A DNA stretch of 53,404 nt. It comes from Bacteroidota bacterium (GTDB lineage Bacteria; Bacteroidota; Bacteroidia; Palsa-965). Under the pieces are notes generated by a model. That model was not told the DNA's origin, ran no database searches, and saw only the letters and a list, made by a program, of their open reading frames with translations. Made by a program: the position numbers and the translations under genes. Of the stretch, positions 1 through 8,586 are shown in pieces; the first letter of the stretch is position 1; each line of letters begins with the position of its first letter. The stretch covers positions 10,186-63,589 of the forward strand of contig PLXK01000243.1 in the NCBI GenBank assembly GCA_003151415.1, given 5' to 3'.

Positions 1-7
1 TTCTATT

Positions 8-949
8 TCAGCCGGAATGCCGATCATCCTCTTCCTTTCCGATTATTTTTTCAATAGAGTATTGCGCCCTGTTGCTGACAGATAAAAATATGCGTCCGAT
101 ATATTCGCCAATCAGGCCAATGCTCATCAGAATCAGTCCTCCAAAAAATATCGTCAGCAGAATGAGTGAAATCCAACCTTCCACACGCCGGTCGGCGTAA
201 AGATACTGCACAAGATAAAATGCAGCGATGATAAAAGAAAGAAAAGCAGCTGAGAATCCTGTTATACTGACCAGACGAAGGGGAAAAACCGAATAGCTGG
301 TCAGGTGGTTAAAGAAAACGAATGAGGACTTGACGAAATTGTAGTTGCCCGTCCCGTTCCTGCGCGGGTGATGTTCCACATCCACCTGCGTGATGTTGGA
401 AGTGAGCGTAAGGATCGTGGCATCAATATAGGAATAGGAGCTTTTGAATAAAATCATTTCCTGGGCTAGTTCCCGGCTGATGATTTTAAAAGGAGACAAA
501 TAAATTTCCCTGGGTTTATTCAGAAGCTTTTCGGACAATTTGCCGTTGAGCCAGCTCCCTGCATTTTTCCAGGTCTTTTGCTTCTTGTTCGAAAACCGTC
601 CGTAACAAACATCAAACCCTTTCACACACTCCGTGTACAGTTTGAAAATGTCAGCCGGGTCATGCTGAAGGTCATCATCCATAATGACAATATACTCACC
701 TTTGGCAAGCTTCAAACCGGCGAGAATCGCGTTGTCCTGCCCGAAATTTTTGCGTAGACTTACTCCTTTCACTTTCGGATTCAGAAGACAAGCTTCCTCA
801 ATTTTCTCCCAGCTTTTGTCCAGGCTTTTGTCATTCACCAGAATCAGCTCCCAGGATGAAAAATCCCTGAATGCTTTCAGCAGCTCCTGATGAAGAATCG
901 AAATGCAATCTTCCGAGTTGTAAACAGGTATAACAATGCTGATTTTCAT
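8..949 (-). CDS. Polyprenyl-phosphate glycosyltransferase, family 2 (DPM1/GtrB/ArnC-like)
   Basis: This 313-residue protein should transfer a sugar from a nucleotide donor to a polyprenyl phosphate at the inner membrane. It opens with the GT-A start MKISIVIPVYN and has the metal-binding stretch IVIMDDDLQHDP near residue 90. Two membrane segments follow near the C-terminus (about 225-250 and 260-290), ending in the GLIGEYIGR motif typical of GtrB/ArnC/DPM1 relatives. I chose the ATG at 947-949 because the longer frame (start 988) adds 13 residues without family features and overlaps the upstream gene. The stop of the PIG-V-like gene lies 13 bp upstream, so the two are probably co-transcribed. 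The sugar and acceptor cannot be read from sequence. Confidence 0.85.
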   Translation of the reverse strand: MKISIVIPVYNSEDCISILHQELLKAFRDFSSWELILVNDKSLDKSWEKIEEACLLNPKVKGVSLRKNFGQDNAILAGLKLAKGEYIVIMDDDLQHDPADIFKLYTECVKGFDVCYGRFSNKKQKTWKNAGSWLNGKLSEKLLNKPREIYLSPFKIISRELAQEMILFKSSYSYIDATILTLTSNITQVDVEHHPRRNGTGNYNFVKSSFVFFNHLTSYSVFPLRLVSITGFSAAFLSFIIAAFYLVQYLYADRRVEGWISLILLTIFFGGLILMSIGLIGEYIGRIFLSVSNRAQYSIEKIIGKEEDDRHSG

Positions 950-962
950 GTCTCGTGCGGTA

Positions 963-2369
963 TCAGGTAAATATCCAGGCATCAGCAAGGAACATATTGA
1001 ACAGATAGGTTTGCCAGATGATGCATGGAATACTTATTACAACAAGTATAATCCATTTTGCGCGGCCTGACAAATGTGCTTCAAACAGAAGAAACAAGGC
1101 AAGAGTAACAGACAAAAGCAATCCCACATTGGCAAACTGCAACCTTTCTCCTCCGTAAACCACAAAATGAAGAAATAAGCTCAAACCGGAAAAGCAAAGG
1201 CAAAAGAAAAGCAGTTTCACCCAGGCCGGCAGGCTCCTGATTTTATCTGGCAAAAGGAAAAGAACAATGTAGAAGAAGGGAACGGCCATGGTATACCGCG
1301 AGAAACCGTTCAGCACATTTCCACTTGTCAAAAATGTATAAGCCAGGTTCCCGGCTATAAACAAAAGAGAAACGTGGAACAGATAATCCTTTTGCGCTTC
1401 CCTGTCGGTTCCAAACAGAGAAACAGCCGGATGTTTTGTCCTCGTTCGCACACTCTGAAAGGCCCAAAAAATCAGGTAGATCAAAGCGGGCAGGGAAAGA
1501 AAAAAAATCGAAAACACCGACATGCCGAAGCCTTCCCTTGACCAGTCGGTTATGAGGTTAAAAAAACCTGATTCTGCAGGCCAGAGATCCATGGAATCAA
1601 AATAGGCTGTCCATGACCCGCTATACAGATATTGCACAAGGATAACTGCTCCCAAACCGGCAATGCAAGGGGCAATTTTCTTAGAAAAATCTCTCAGGAA
1701 ATGAACCGGGTTTCTGTGGCGGATAAAATAAATGCCATCCGCTGCCAGAAGTGCCACCATAAAAATCATGGCAGAAGGCCGGGTCATGCAAAACAACATC
1801 GCTCCTGCGAAATAGATCCAATATTTCTGCTTCAATATGCCCCAAACGGCAATGGCCATGGTAAACAAAAACAGCGATTCGGCGTACGGAAGGTAATAGG
1901 TAGCGGCAGTGGGAACAAGAATGCCGATCAGCAAATAGACAAGGCTGCCTGAAGTCAATCCATTCAGGAGCATGGACAAAAGAATCAGGCCCAGGATGAA
2001 CAAAACATAATTGCAAAAGACAATGCATTCAGAATCGGCATGGGAAAGCCTCCAGATCAGTGGAAACAAAGGGTAGAAAGCCAGCTTTTCCTTTGCAAAT
2101 CCAGTTCCTGTTTCGTAGGCATGATCTCTCACCTCTTTGTACAAAACAGCATCCCAGTGATTTAGCGTGGCATTATTGAACCTGTTATAGGGTTTGTGGA
2201 CATTCAGGATTTGAACATCGCGTTTTACACCGGAGCGTTCGTAGTTCGAACTTATTTTTCCCAGTGAAGAATCGTATATCTTTTCATTCTGGAAAAGTGA
2301 GAAGACCAGTATAAAGAGCAATCCCGTACCACAAGCCAGCAGCACCTGCCTAAATATCAATTTCAGCAT
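963..2369 (-). CDS. PIG-V/Gpi18-like membrane mannosyltransferase (GT-C fold)
   Basis: A polytopic membrane protein of about 468 residues with roughly ten hydrophobic helices. The first large periplasmic loop carries NHWDAVLYKEV followed by AFYPLFPLIWRL, the pattern of the PIG-V/Gpi18 group (COG5542) that uses lipid-linked mannose. The open frame runs upstream to 2642, but that part overlaps the 3' end of the NDH-2 gene. Starts at 2369 (MLKLIFRQ) or 2393 (MLKAEANF) precede the first hydrophobic helix, and I prefer 2369. The downstream gene is a DPM1-like transferase, which could make the lipid-sugar donor used here. Which glycan is modified is unknown. Confidence 0.7.
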   Translation of the reverse strand: MLKLIFRQVLLACGTGLLFILVFSLFQNEKIYDSSLGKISSNYERSGVKRDVQILNVHKPYNRFNNATLNHWDAVLYKEVRDHAYETGTGFAKEKLAFYPLFPLIWRLSHADSECIVFCNYVLFILGLILLSMLLNGLTSGSLVYLLIGILVPTAATYYLPYAESLFLFTMAIAVWGILKQKYWIYFAGAMLFCMTRPSAMIFMVALLAADGIYFIRHRNPVHFLRDFSKKIAPCIAGLGAVILVQYLYSGSWTAYFDSMDLWPAESGFFNLITDWSREGFGMSVFSIFFLSLPALIYLIFWAFQSVRTRTKHPAVSLFGTDREAQKDYLFHVSLLFIAGNLAYTFLTSGNVLNGFSRYTMAVPFFYIVLFLLPDKIRSLPAWVKLLFFCLCFSGLSLFLHFVVYGGERLQFANVGLLLSVTLALFLLFEAHLSGRAKWIILVVISIPCIIWQTYLFNMFLADAWIFT

Positions 2370-2490
2370 AAAATTCGCTTCAGCCTTCAGCATATAAGAA
2401 GATGCTTCAAAAATAGCTGTTTTGTCACACAAAAACGAATAATTTAAAAGGTCAGGTGCCAGAATGACGAGGGTCTCAGGCGAATATGAG

Positions 2491-3780
2491 CTACCGGTGG
2501 CCGGCTCCGCCTTCTTGTTCCTTTCTGGAAAGAAAAGGGAACAACAGGGTAAGCGATTGATTTCGGGTGAGGTATTGATAAACCCAATTGATAAATACAA
2601 TGATCCTGTTTCTGAAACCCATAAGCAGAAACAGATGAACACTCATCCAAATAAACCAGGCCGGGTAGCCATGAAGGTTGAATGCCGGACCGGGCAGATC
2701 CACAACCGCTTTGTTTCTTCCCACCGTTGCCATTGTTCCTTTATTGCGGTATTTATAGGGCAGCATCGCGTTGCCGGAAGCAGCTCGTTTAAAATTCCCG
2801 GCCAGGTTCCGGGCCTGATCAATGGCCACACTGGCGAGCTGCGGATATCCCTTTGGAAATTCGACACTTTCCATATATGCTCCGTCTCCCAGGGCAAAAA
2901 TCTTTCCATCCACCTGGTTCCATTGGTTCACCCGGATTCGGTTGCCTGGGGCAAAATACTTTGAATCCAGCCCGGCGGGAGCGTTCCCCTGAATGCCGGC
3001 CGTCCAGATCACAAGTGCACTCGCAATCGAAGTTCCATCCTGAAGCAAAACCCTTTCTCCATCATAATCCTTCACCAGCGTGTTTGTGTGCACGCTCACA
3101 CCCATTTTTTCCAGATAAGAGCGCGACCTGGCAGAAGATTTTCCGGACATATTCCCCAATACCTTTGAGCTTCCTTCAAGCAGATAAATTTTCATGGCCG
3201 CGAAATTCAATTCCGGATAATCCCACGGAAGCGAATGCCGCTTCATCTCGGCAAGTGCCCCGCTGAGTTCAATGCCCGTTGGGCCACCGCCAACAACAAC
3301 GATATTCAGCAAACTTTCGATTTGCATGGGGTTTGTTGAAAGGGACGCCTTTTCAATATTTTGAATAAGCTGATTTCTCAATTGCAAAGCCTCGGTTGTC
3401 GATTTCATCGGAAACGCAAAGTGCTGCAGATTGGCATTGCCAAAATAATTTGTCGCCGCACCTGTGGCGATGACCAGAAAATCATACGGGATATCTCCAA
3501 CCGATGTTTCTATTTGCTTTTGAGATGGAGAGATCCGTTTCACTTCGGCAATGCGAATTCTGGTATTGCTGGATTTCCGGAATATGGTCCGCAGCGGAAA
3601 TGAAATATTGCTGGCATCCAGATTGGCCGTGGCAACCTGATAGAGCAGTGGCTGAAACTGATGGTAGTTGTTTTTGTCTACAAGAGTGATGTTGAAGTTC
3701 GGGTCATTATTCAAGTCCCTTGCAAGACGCAGACCTGCAAAACCGGCTCCAATAATTACCAAGTGTTTTTTTTCCGGCAT
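2491..3780 (-). CDS. ndh: Type II NADH dehydrogenase (NDH-2)
   Basis: A 429-residue FAD flavoprotein that passes electrons from NADH to quinone without pumping protons. The N-terminal FAD-binding motif IIGAGFAGLRLARDL has its glycines at 11, 13 and 16. It is followed by the NDH-2 signature YHQFQPLLYQVATA, and a second dinucleotide fold for NADH is seen as VVVGGGPTGIELSGALAEM. The C-terminal FAD contact ALGDGAYME and an amphipathic or hydrophobic end (WFIWMSVHLFLLMGFRNR), which anchors such enzymes to the membrane, are both present. Length matches the family. The gene stands alone: it is 97-121 bp from the next gene downstream, with 159 bp of apparently gene-free DNA upstream. Confidence 0.9.
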   Translation of the reverse strand: MPEKKHLVIIGAGFAGLRLARDLNNDPNFNITLVDKNNYHQFQPLLYQVATANLDASNISFPLRTIFRKSSNTRIRIAEVKRISPSQKQIETSVGDIPYDFLVIATGAATNYFGNANLQHFAFPMKSTTEALQLRNQLIQNIEKASLSTNPMQIESLLNIVVVGGGPTGIELSGALAEMKRHSLPWDYPELNFAAMKIYLLEGSSKVLGNMSGKSSARSRSYLEKMGVSVHTNTLVKDYDGERVLLQDGTSIASALVIWTAGIQGNAPAGLDSKYFAPGNRIRVNQWNQVDGKIFALGDGAYMESVEFPKGYPQLASVAIDQARNLAGNFKRAASGNAMLPYKYRNKGTMATVGRNKAVVDLPGPAFNLHGYPAWFIWMSVHLFLLMGFRNRIIVFINWVYQYLTRNQSLTLLFPFLSRKEQEGGAGHR

Positions 3781-3939
3781 TTTCTGAAAATCGGGAACAT
3801 CAACAATTTATTGCTTGGCAGGGACGATGTTGCTCAAAAAAACAGAAAACAACCTTTTCCCTGCAGCAGATAAAGCTATGTAAAACTTCTGCCACAGAAA
3901 AACACCAGGATGCCGTTTACCGGGAATGGAGCCGGCGAA

Positions 3940-4389
3940 TCATACTTTGACCTTGATAATGAGCTTTCTTATTTTTGCTTTATTTCCGTTTTTCAACCCC
4001 GGCATGTGCAGATCTTCCGGAAAAAAAACAGCAAAGCGTCCAGCCTCCAGCATCACCATGGAGGAATCATCGGCAAACAAAACATAATCGTCTTCCTCAC
4101 TGTATGCCTTGACCGGAACCTGTTTTTTAAGCGAGGTTACGCCGATGAATTCAGCTCCTTCCAGGACATACTGAATGTCAATGTATTTGCGGTGCGCTTC
4201 CAAAGCACATTCCGCTATATCCTTTGTCTCATATTCACTGATTATAGCGAAAATGTCATCCCCATCAATTTCATATTTGCCAGGCAGCATTTCCGAAAAA
4301 TCTGTTGCGTGGATATACTTAAAAGCTGTGGCGATACGTGTTCCGGCTTGTGTGTATATACCTGAATTTTCAATTTTGTCAACGATCAT
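3940..4389 (-). CDS. YhcH/YjgK/YiaL family protein (DUF386)
   Basis: A 149-residue single-domain beta protein of the YhcH/YjgK/YiaL family, which has a cupin-like fold and is often linked to sugar or sialic-acid metabolism. The family pattern is clear: ETKDIAECALEAHRKYIDIQ, then EGAEFIGV, and a C-terminal metal-site region with FAVFFPEDLHMPGL. The His and Glu of EAHRKYIDIQ and the His of DLHMP are the residues usually proposed to bind metal. No sugar-catabolic genes lie next to it, so the substrate is unknown. Its stop lies 159 bp upstream of ndh. The S1/P1 nuclease ends 8 bp before its start, so the two are likely co-transcribed. Confidence 0.8.
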   Translation of the reverse strand: MIVDKIENSGIYTQAGTRIATAFKYIHATDFSEMLPGKYEIDGDDIFAIISEYETKDIAECALEAHRKYIDIQYVLEGAEFIGVTSLKKQVPVKAYSEEDDYVLFADDSSMVMLEAGRFAVFFPEDLHMPGLKNGNKAKIRKLIIKVKV

Positions 4390-4397
4390 GTGGTTTC

Positions 4398-5162
4398 CTA
4401 TTTTTTAAATGTTTCATTCAATACTGCAGCCAGTCTGAGACCGGCCCGGGAAAGTTGTTTTGCAATGAGCGGGGTACTTTTGTTGATGTATTCCTTATCA
4501 ATCACATCCCCTTTTAAGTCATACACGGCATCCAGCAGCGAACGCGATTCGTTCATCCATGCAATCACATCCACTTTCTGAATGGCCTTAATCTCTGCAG
4601 GAGTATATGCCGAAATTAGTTTCAGGCAATCATCGGCAGTCAGTTTTTTTGCTTCAATGATATCAGTATCCCATACGCGGTGAAGATTGGACTGACGACC
4701 CAGAATAGTAACCGAAACTCCATTACCGCCTTTATCAGACCCATATCCGACATGCAATGGCATGTGCAAATCGCCTACAAGATGAAACAGTATTTTTAGA
4801 TCCGTATTTATTTCTTTATCAGAATGTTTCGATTTTTCGCTCAATTCGCCAATGACCAACTCCAGTTTTGTGATCACATTTTCCTCGCTTGTTTTGACAT
4901 AGGTCTTGTCTTTCTCCACATTGACGTAATGCCAGGTCTTCATGTAATCGTAGTTGTGATCTTTCCTGACATCGTCCATCCAGGTTGCGGCTTCGGCAAA
5001 ATACATGTTTCCTAAATATTTCTGAACCGAATCCTGCACATTTTGATTCAGGTATTTTTTGGCTATTTCCGCAACGATGATATGCCCCTCCCTGCCCCAT
5101 GCATAAACAGAGACCGATTTTATAAAAAGACAGCATAGAAGAAGCGCAGTTGATTTTTTCAT
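4398..5162 (-). CDS. Secreted S1/P1-type zinc nuclease
   Basis: A 254-residue exported nuclease of the S1/P1 family, which uses three zinc ions to cleave single-stranded DNA or RNA. A signal peptide (MKKSTALLLCCLFIKSVSVY) ends before AWGREGHIIVAEIA, so the mature N-terminal Trp, a zinc ligand in the family, is placed as expected. Other ligand motifs are in order: WMDDVRKD, TWHYVNV, HLVGDLHMPLHVG and NLHRVWDTDI. I start at 5162 because an upstream Met at 5213 would put 17 polar residues before the signal peptide. A role in periplasmic or extracellular nucleic-acid scavenging is inferred. Confidence 0.88.
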   Translation of the reverse strand: MKKSTALLLCCLFIKSVSVYAWGREGHIIVAEIAKKYLNQNVQDSVQKYLGNMYFAEAATWMDDVRKDHNYDYMKTWHYVNVEKDKTYVKTSEENVITKLELVIGELSEKSKHSDKEINTDLKILFHLVGDLHMPLHVGYGSDKGGNGVSVTILGRQSNLHRVWDTDIIEAKKLTADDCLKLISAYTPAEIKAIQKVDVIAWMNESRSLLDAVYDLKGDVIDKEYINKSTPLIAKQLSRAGLRLAAVLNETFKK

Positions 5163-5266
5163 TTGAGGGGTGTATGGGGTTTTGTATTTTATTCTATAAG
5201 TGATAAAATGCATGTTAAAAATTCAATCTGCACTTTATAAGGAGTTGTTTTCGATAAGAGCGATGC

Positions 5267-5653
5267 TCATATATTCTCACCTTCCGGTTTACTCTTGTCA
5301 AACGCCCGGATTATAAAGGTCAGATTGGATAAATCGCATGAAAAGCCCACCGCTTTAACCCTTCCGTTCAGGTTGCCCGGAGGGATGTAGCTGATGGATT
5401 TCTCTTCAGATCCGAAGGCATTGATTTTACTTGTTTGCTGCTTCACTTCCCCGTCAACCATGTAATAATGCGCGCGCAATTCAATATCCGGATGCTCTTT
5501 TGATGATTTTGATGATTCAAGCAGCCTGAACGTGAGTCTTAAATCCTCCAGATTGGTTTCCTCGATTTGAAAAGATGATTTTTTCCGAATCTCGTAATCT
5601 GCAAAATAACCGGCATTGATATTTAACGTGATTGAACCCGATACCGCCTTCAT
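5267..5653 (-). CDS. Hypothetical protein, unknown family
   Basis: I do not recognise this 128-residue protein. It has no signal peptide or membrane segment. It alternates short polar and hydrophobic stretches in a way that suggests an all-beta fold, with a charged middle region (LLESSKSSKEHPDIELRAHY). The 3' end is 104 bp from the nuclease start, and 322 bp of apparently non-coding DNA lies upstream. The coding call rests on a sensible Met start and a normal amino-acid composition; there is no domain evidence. Confidence 0.55.
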   Translation of the reverse strand: MKAVSGSITLNINAGYFADYEIRKKSSFQIEETNLEDLRLTFRLLESSKSSKEHPDIELRAHYYMVDGEVKQQTSKINAFGSEEKSISYIPPGNLNGRVKAVGFSCDLSNLTFIIRAFDKSKPEGENI

Positions 5654-5975
5654 AATTTGGATTTTGATTCTTCGAATTTAGACAAAAAGAACAAGACTTT
5701 GCAGTAAACCCTCAAAGCTCTGATTTTCATTAATTTCTTCTCCTTGACCGATCCGACTCTCTTTTATTCTGCAATGAAACACCTCAACCAGACATATCAA
5801 AAACTTGCTTTTGTCCGGTAAAAAGACGCTCTGACCGAATTTCAGAGAAAACAATTTGAATCCGAACTAGGTTTGAGCAGAAATCAGAAGAGAAATCCTT
5901 TTTCAGGCTCTTTTCGGGAATCTTTTAATTCGTAAAAAATAAACTAATTATTCTTTCACTAAAACCGAACAAACC
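5654..5975. other. Intergenic region between divergent genes
   Basis: This 322-bp gap separates a minus-strand gene from a plus-strand lipoprotein gene, so it should hold both promoters. It becomes AT-rich near 5930-5975. I found no clear TAnnTTTG element, RNA gene or repeat in it. Confidence 0.5.
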
Positions 5976-6593
5976 ATGAAAAATCAGTACAAGTTCCTAA
6001 TGTTATTCAGCGCAGCAGTGATTCTTCTTGCTTCCTGCAGTCCGGCCTCCAAACTAGCCGTTACCAAGCGGCATTACCGCAGTGGTTATTATGTAGACAG
6101 AGGAGTTTCAAAAAACAAAGAGACTTCAGCAAGCCAAAACAAATCAGCCGTTCATCAGCAGGTGGCACTTTCTGAATCAGCGACAAAGACAACACCACTG
6201 ATCCATGTTCAGGATCAGAACGAACTGGCGGTATCAACTAAAACCACTGCACAGAAGGCTACCAAACAGGCGACTGCCCGGGTAAAAAACAAGGCTCAAA
6301 CAGAAACCGCAAATCCGGTGGTAAACAATGCTTTTGCCAATCATGCGAAGGCAAATTTATCCGCTCCCGATATGTTGGTCAATCCCTTTTATGTGAGTCA
6401 CCTCATCAAACAAAACATCCAGGTTCCTGTAGACGGTGATGATGGCGCAAGAAGCTTGTTATGGCTCATTATTGTCATCATTTTGATTCTCTGGTTGCTG
6501 GGTCTTCTTTTCTCTTTCGGAGGAAGTCTGATTCACTTACTGCTGGTTCTTGCACTTATCTTATTTATTCTTTGGCTTCTGCGGATAATCTAA
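5976..6593 (+). CDS. Lipoprotein with KRHYRSGYY motif and C-terminal lmo0937-like (DUF5670) membrane hairpin
   Basis: A 205-residue protein. A lipoprotein signal (LMLFSAAVILLASC) ends at a Cys near residue 21 and is followed closely by VTKRHYRSGYYVDRG. A long Thr/Gln/Lys/Ala-rich, probably disordered linker spans about 45-145. The end (SLLWLIIVIILILWLLGLLF, then a helix containing IHLLLVLALILFILWLL) resembles the small lmo0937/DUF5670 stress membrane proteins, here fused to a lipoprotein. The gene at 52760-53362 has the same N-terminal motif but a different membrane domain. A cell-envelope stress role is inferred only. A strong hairpin terminator follows. Confidence 0.7.
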   Translation: MKNQYKFLMLFSAAVILLASCSPASKLAVTKRHYRSGYYVDRGVSKNKETSASQNKSAVHQQVALSESATKTTPLIHVQDQNELAVSTKTTAQKATKQATARVKNKAQTETANPVVNNAFANHAKANLSAPDMLVNPFYVSHLIKQNIQVPVDGDDGARSLLWLIIVIILILWLLGLLFSFGGSLIHLLLVLALILFILWLLRII

Positions 6594-6631
6594 TAGAAAC
6601 CCAAACAATAAATACCTGATCGTATTTATCA

Positions 6632-6673
6632 AAAAGCCCCTGAATATCCTGAGAAAGGAATTCAGGGGCTTTT
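6632..6673. terminator. Intrinsic terminator, probably bidirectional
   Basis: An inverted repeat with 14-base arms (AAAAGCCCCTGAAT / ATTCAGGGGCTTTT) and A/T tracts on both sides lies between the plus-strand lipoprotein gene and the convergent minus-strand YdeI gene. It could end transcription from both. A weaker ATAAATAC/GTATTTAT repeat sits just upstream (6608-6629). Confidence 0.8.
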
Positions 6674-6753
6674 GCATGAAAACAGACAAGCCCGCTCATC
6701 GCGTTATTTCGTCAAGTCTCACTCCGAAAACCACGATGAAATTTGTGTATCCT

Positions 6754-7350
6754 CTAGGTATTGACTCTCACGGAAACCGGATTTCGTTTCAGATGTTTGA
6801 GGTGTTCCCCCTGTTCCGAATCCTTTATCAATTGATTCAACCTCTTGAACCGGGTTGTTTCCTGCTTTGCACTTATCACCCACCAAATCGCCGCTTTGCG
6901 GTAAGAAGGGACGGTTTTGTTAAAAAAGGCAAAGGCTTTTTTGTTTTTTTTGAAAAGAACTTCCAGCGGCTTATTGAGAGTGACCTGAGCCTGTTCGAAG
7001 GAATATATTTTTGACCGCTCTTCGGTCCTTTTTTCAAAAGCCGCTTGCCCCGTCGGTTTCATCAATCCCAACCGGATCATTGTCTCGGCCTTGCCGATAT
7101 TCACCGCGCTCCAAATGCTCGTCTTTTTACGGGGACTGAAGCGGATCACATAAGCGTTTGCATCAATCGATTTACGAATGCCGTCAATCCATCCAAAACA
7201 AATGGCCTCATCCACAGATTGAGACCAGGTGATGCCCCCATGACCGCTTTTCACCTTATGAAAACCGACCCAAAGTTCAGCCTTCTTGTCATGATTCTTC
7301 TCAAACCATTTTCGCAAATCCTTTTGTCCTGCAAAAAAGAAAGGTTCCAT
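6754..7350 (-). CDS. YdeI/OmpD-associated (OmdA) family protein
   Basis: A 198-residue cytoplasmic protein of the YdeI/OmpD-associated family, annotated in places as bacteriocin-protection proteins although the biochemistry is unclear. The typical stretch is present: KAELWVGFHKVKSG, VDEAICFGWIDGIRKSID, then the arginine-rich FSPRKKTSIWSAVNIGKAE. The C-terminal half (LEVLFKKNKKAFAFFNKTVP, ..RKAAIWWVISAKQETTRFKR) matches the OmdA segment. It is convergent with the upstream lipoprotein gene and shares its terminator. No operon partner is evident. Confidence 0.8.
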   Translation of the reverse strand: MEPFFFAGQKDLRKWFEKNHDKKAELWVGFHKVKSGHGGITWSQSVDEAICFGWIDGIRKSIDANAYVIRFSPRKKTSIWSAVNIGKAETMIRLGLMKPTGQAAFEKRTEERSKIYSFEQAQVTLNKPLEVLFKKNKKAFAFFNKTVPSYRKAAIWWVISAKQETTRFKRLNQLIKDSEQGEHLKHLKRNPVSVRVNT

Positions 7351-7452
7351 TCCTAGTTTGTTTTAGAAATTTCCATTGCCAAAAATCTCCGCGGGGCCCT
7401 CCCCGGGCTGACAATACCTGTTTTAAGCTGACCGAATCAAAACCGTCAGGCA

Positions 7453-8586
7453 TCAAAAAGGTTGGCCGTGAGTGGCCGAAATCACCTTATCCGCTGCCCA
7501 GGGTATTGCCCGGAACAAACCGATGGCCATATTTGTCAGAATCTTTTTCCCAAAAAGCGGTTGAATGAGAGATCCTGTCCTGATTCTTGAAGAAAAAGAG
7601 TTGTGCCATTCCTTTTTATAAAGAAAGGTCAGTTGCGCAAATGTGATTCTTCCATCCAGATACCCATCAATCAAATTCGAGGCAATGAATGAAGCCCGCA
7701 TGGCCATACTCATTCCATTCCCACAAAGGGGAGTGACTGTACCTGCCGAGTCGCCAATCATAAGCATGCCTTGTTCTACCGGCGATTTTTTTCCAAAGGT
7801 AATCTGAGAAATCGTCAAAGGCCTTTCATTCAGAAAAACAGCTTCCGAAAAGTAGGCTTTCAGATGAGGGTTTTGCATCAGCACATTTTGTTCCATCAGT
7901 TTGATAGTGTTCCCATTTTCGCGAAGGATTTCAGCATTCGTCAGATAACAAAGACAACATTTGTCTCCATCAACTTTGGATATGCCGCAATAACCACCTT
8001 TGAAATTATGCAATTCAATCCGGTTCGGCGGGAAATCCAGTTTGACGTGATATTTCACGGCCAGGTAATTCAGGGCTCCGGGAATGGCTCCCGGCAAATG
8101 CCGGCCGGCTTTTCTGTCCAGCAAGGAGCGCTTTCCGTACGCACCGCAAACGATTTTAGCCCTGTACTCCTTTCGTCCTGTTCTGAGAACAAAGCTATCC
8201 CCATCGGAAACGACCTCATTCACCTGAGCGTTCTGCCATACAACAACGCCCTTTTTTTTTGCAAGTTCGAAAAGCAATGCATCGAGCGTATACCTGCTTA
8301 TTCCAAAACCGCCGGTATCCAATTTTCGGGTCAATGATTTTCCATTGGGAGATGATATTTTGACCTCTGTAATGTCAGGCAGGTTCATTGTTGTGAGCGG
8401 CAGGCCGATCCGCTCAAGAAAAGAATAACTTTCATTGGATATATATTCTCCGCAAACCTTATGGAACGGGTATTCTTCTTTTTCAAGCAAGATCACCTCC
8501 CTGCCCTTGTCAGCCAGTTGAATGGCAAGACAGAGCCCCGCAAGGCCTCCGCCAACAATCGCGCAGTCGAATTGGGATTCATTCAT
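7453..8586 (-). CDS. FAD-dependent oxidoreductase, geranylgeranyl-reductase / flavin monooxygenase type
   Basis: A 377-residue flavoprotein. The N-terminal FAD motif is CAIVGGGLAGLCLAIQLADKG with an acidic LLEKE strand end, followed by PFHKVCGEYIS, and the second FAD motif is MLMIGDSAGTVTPLCGNGMS. This layout is shared by geranylgeranyl-reductase-like enzymes and aromatic hydroxylases, so it could reduce prenyl double bonds or hydroxylate a phenolic ring. It overlaps the upstream methyltransferase gene by 8 bp and is the last gene of the polyketide operon. In Streptomyces griseus a comparable flavoprotein (SrsC) acts after the type III synthase and methyltransferase. The exact reaction here is inference. 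Confidence 0.8.
   Translation of the reverse strand: MNESQFDCAIVGGGLAGLCLAIQLADKGREVILLEKEEYPFHKVCGEYISNESYSFLERIGLPLTTMNLPDITEVKISSPNGKSLTRKLDTGGFGISRYTLDALLFELAKKKGVVVWQNAQVNEVVSDGDSFVLRTGRKEYRAKIVCGAYGKRSLLDRKAGRHLPGAIPGALNYLAVKYHVKLDFPPNRIELHNFKGGYCGISKVDGDKCCLCYLTNAEILRENGNTIKLMEQNVLMQNPHLKAYFSEAVFLNERPLTISQITFGKKSPVEQGMLMIGDSAGTVTPLCGNGMSMAMRASFIASNLIDGYLDGRITFAQLTFLYKKEWHNSFSSRIRTGSLIQPLFGKKILTNMAIGLFRAIPWAADKVISATHGQPF

Noticed and set aside
2369-2642. Longer N-terminus for the PIG-V-like gene
   Set aside because: It would overlap the NDH-2 gene end and adds residues with no family pattern.
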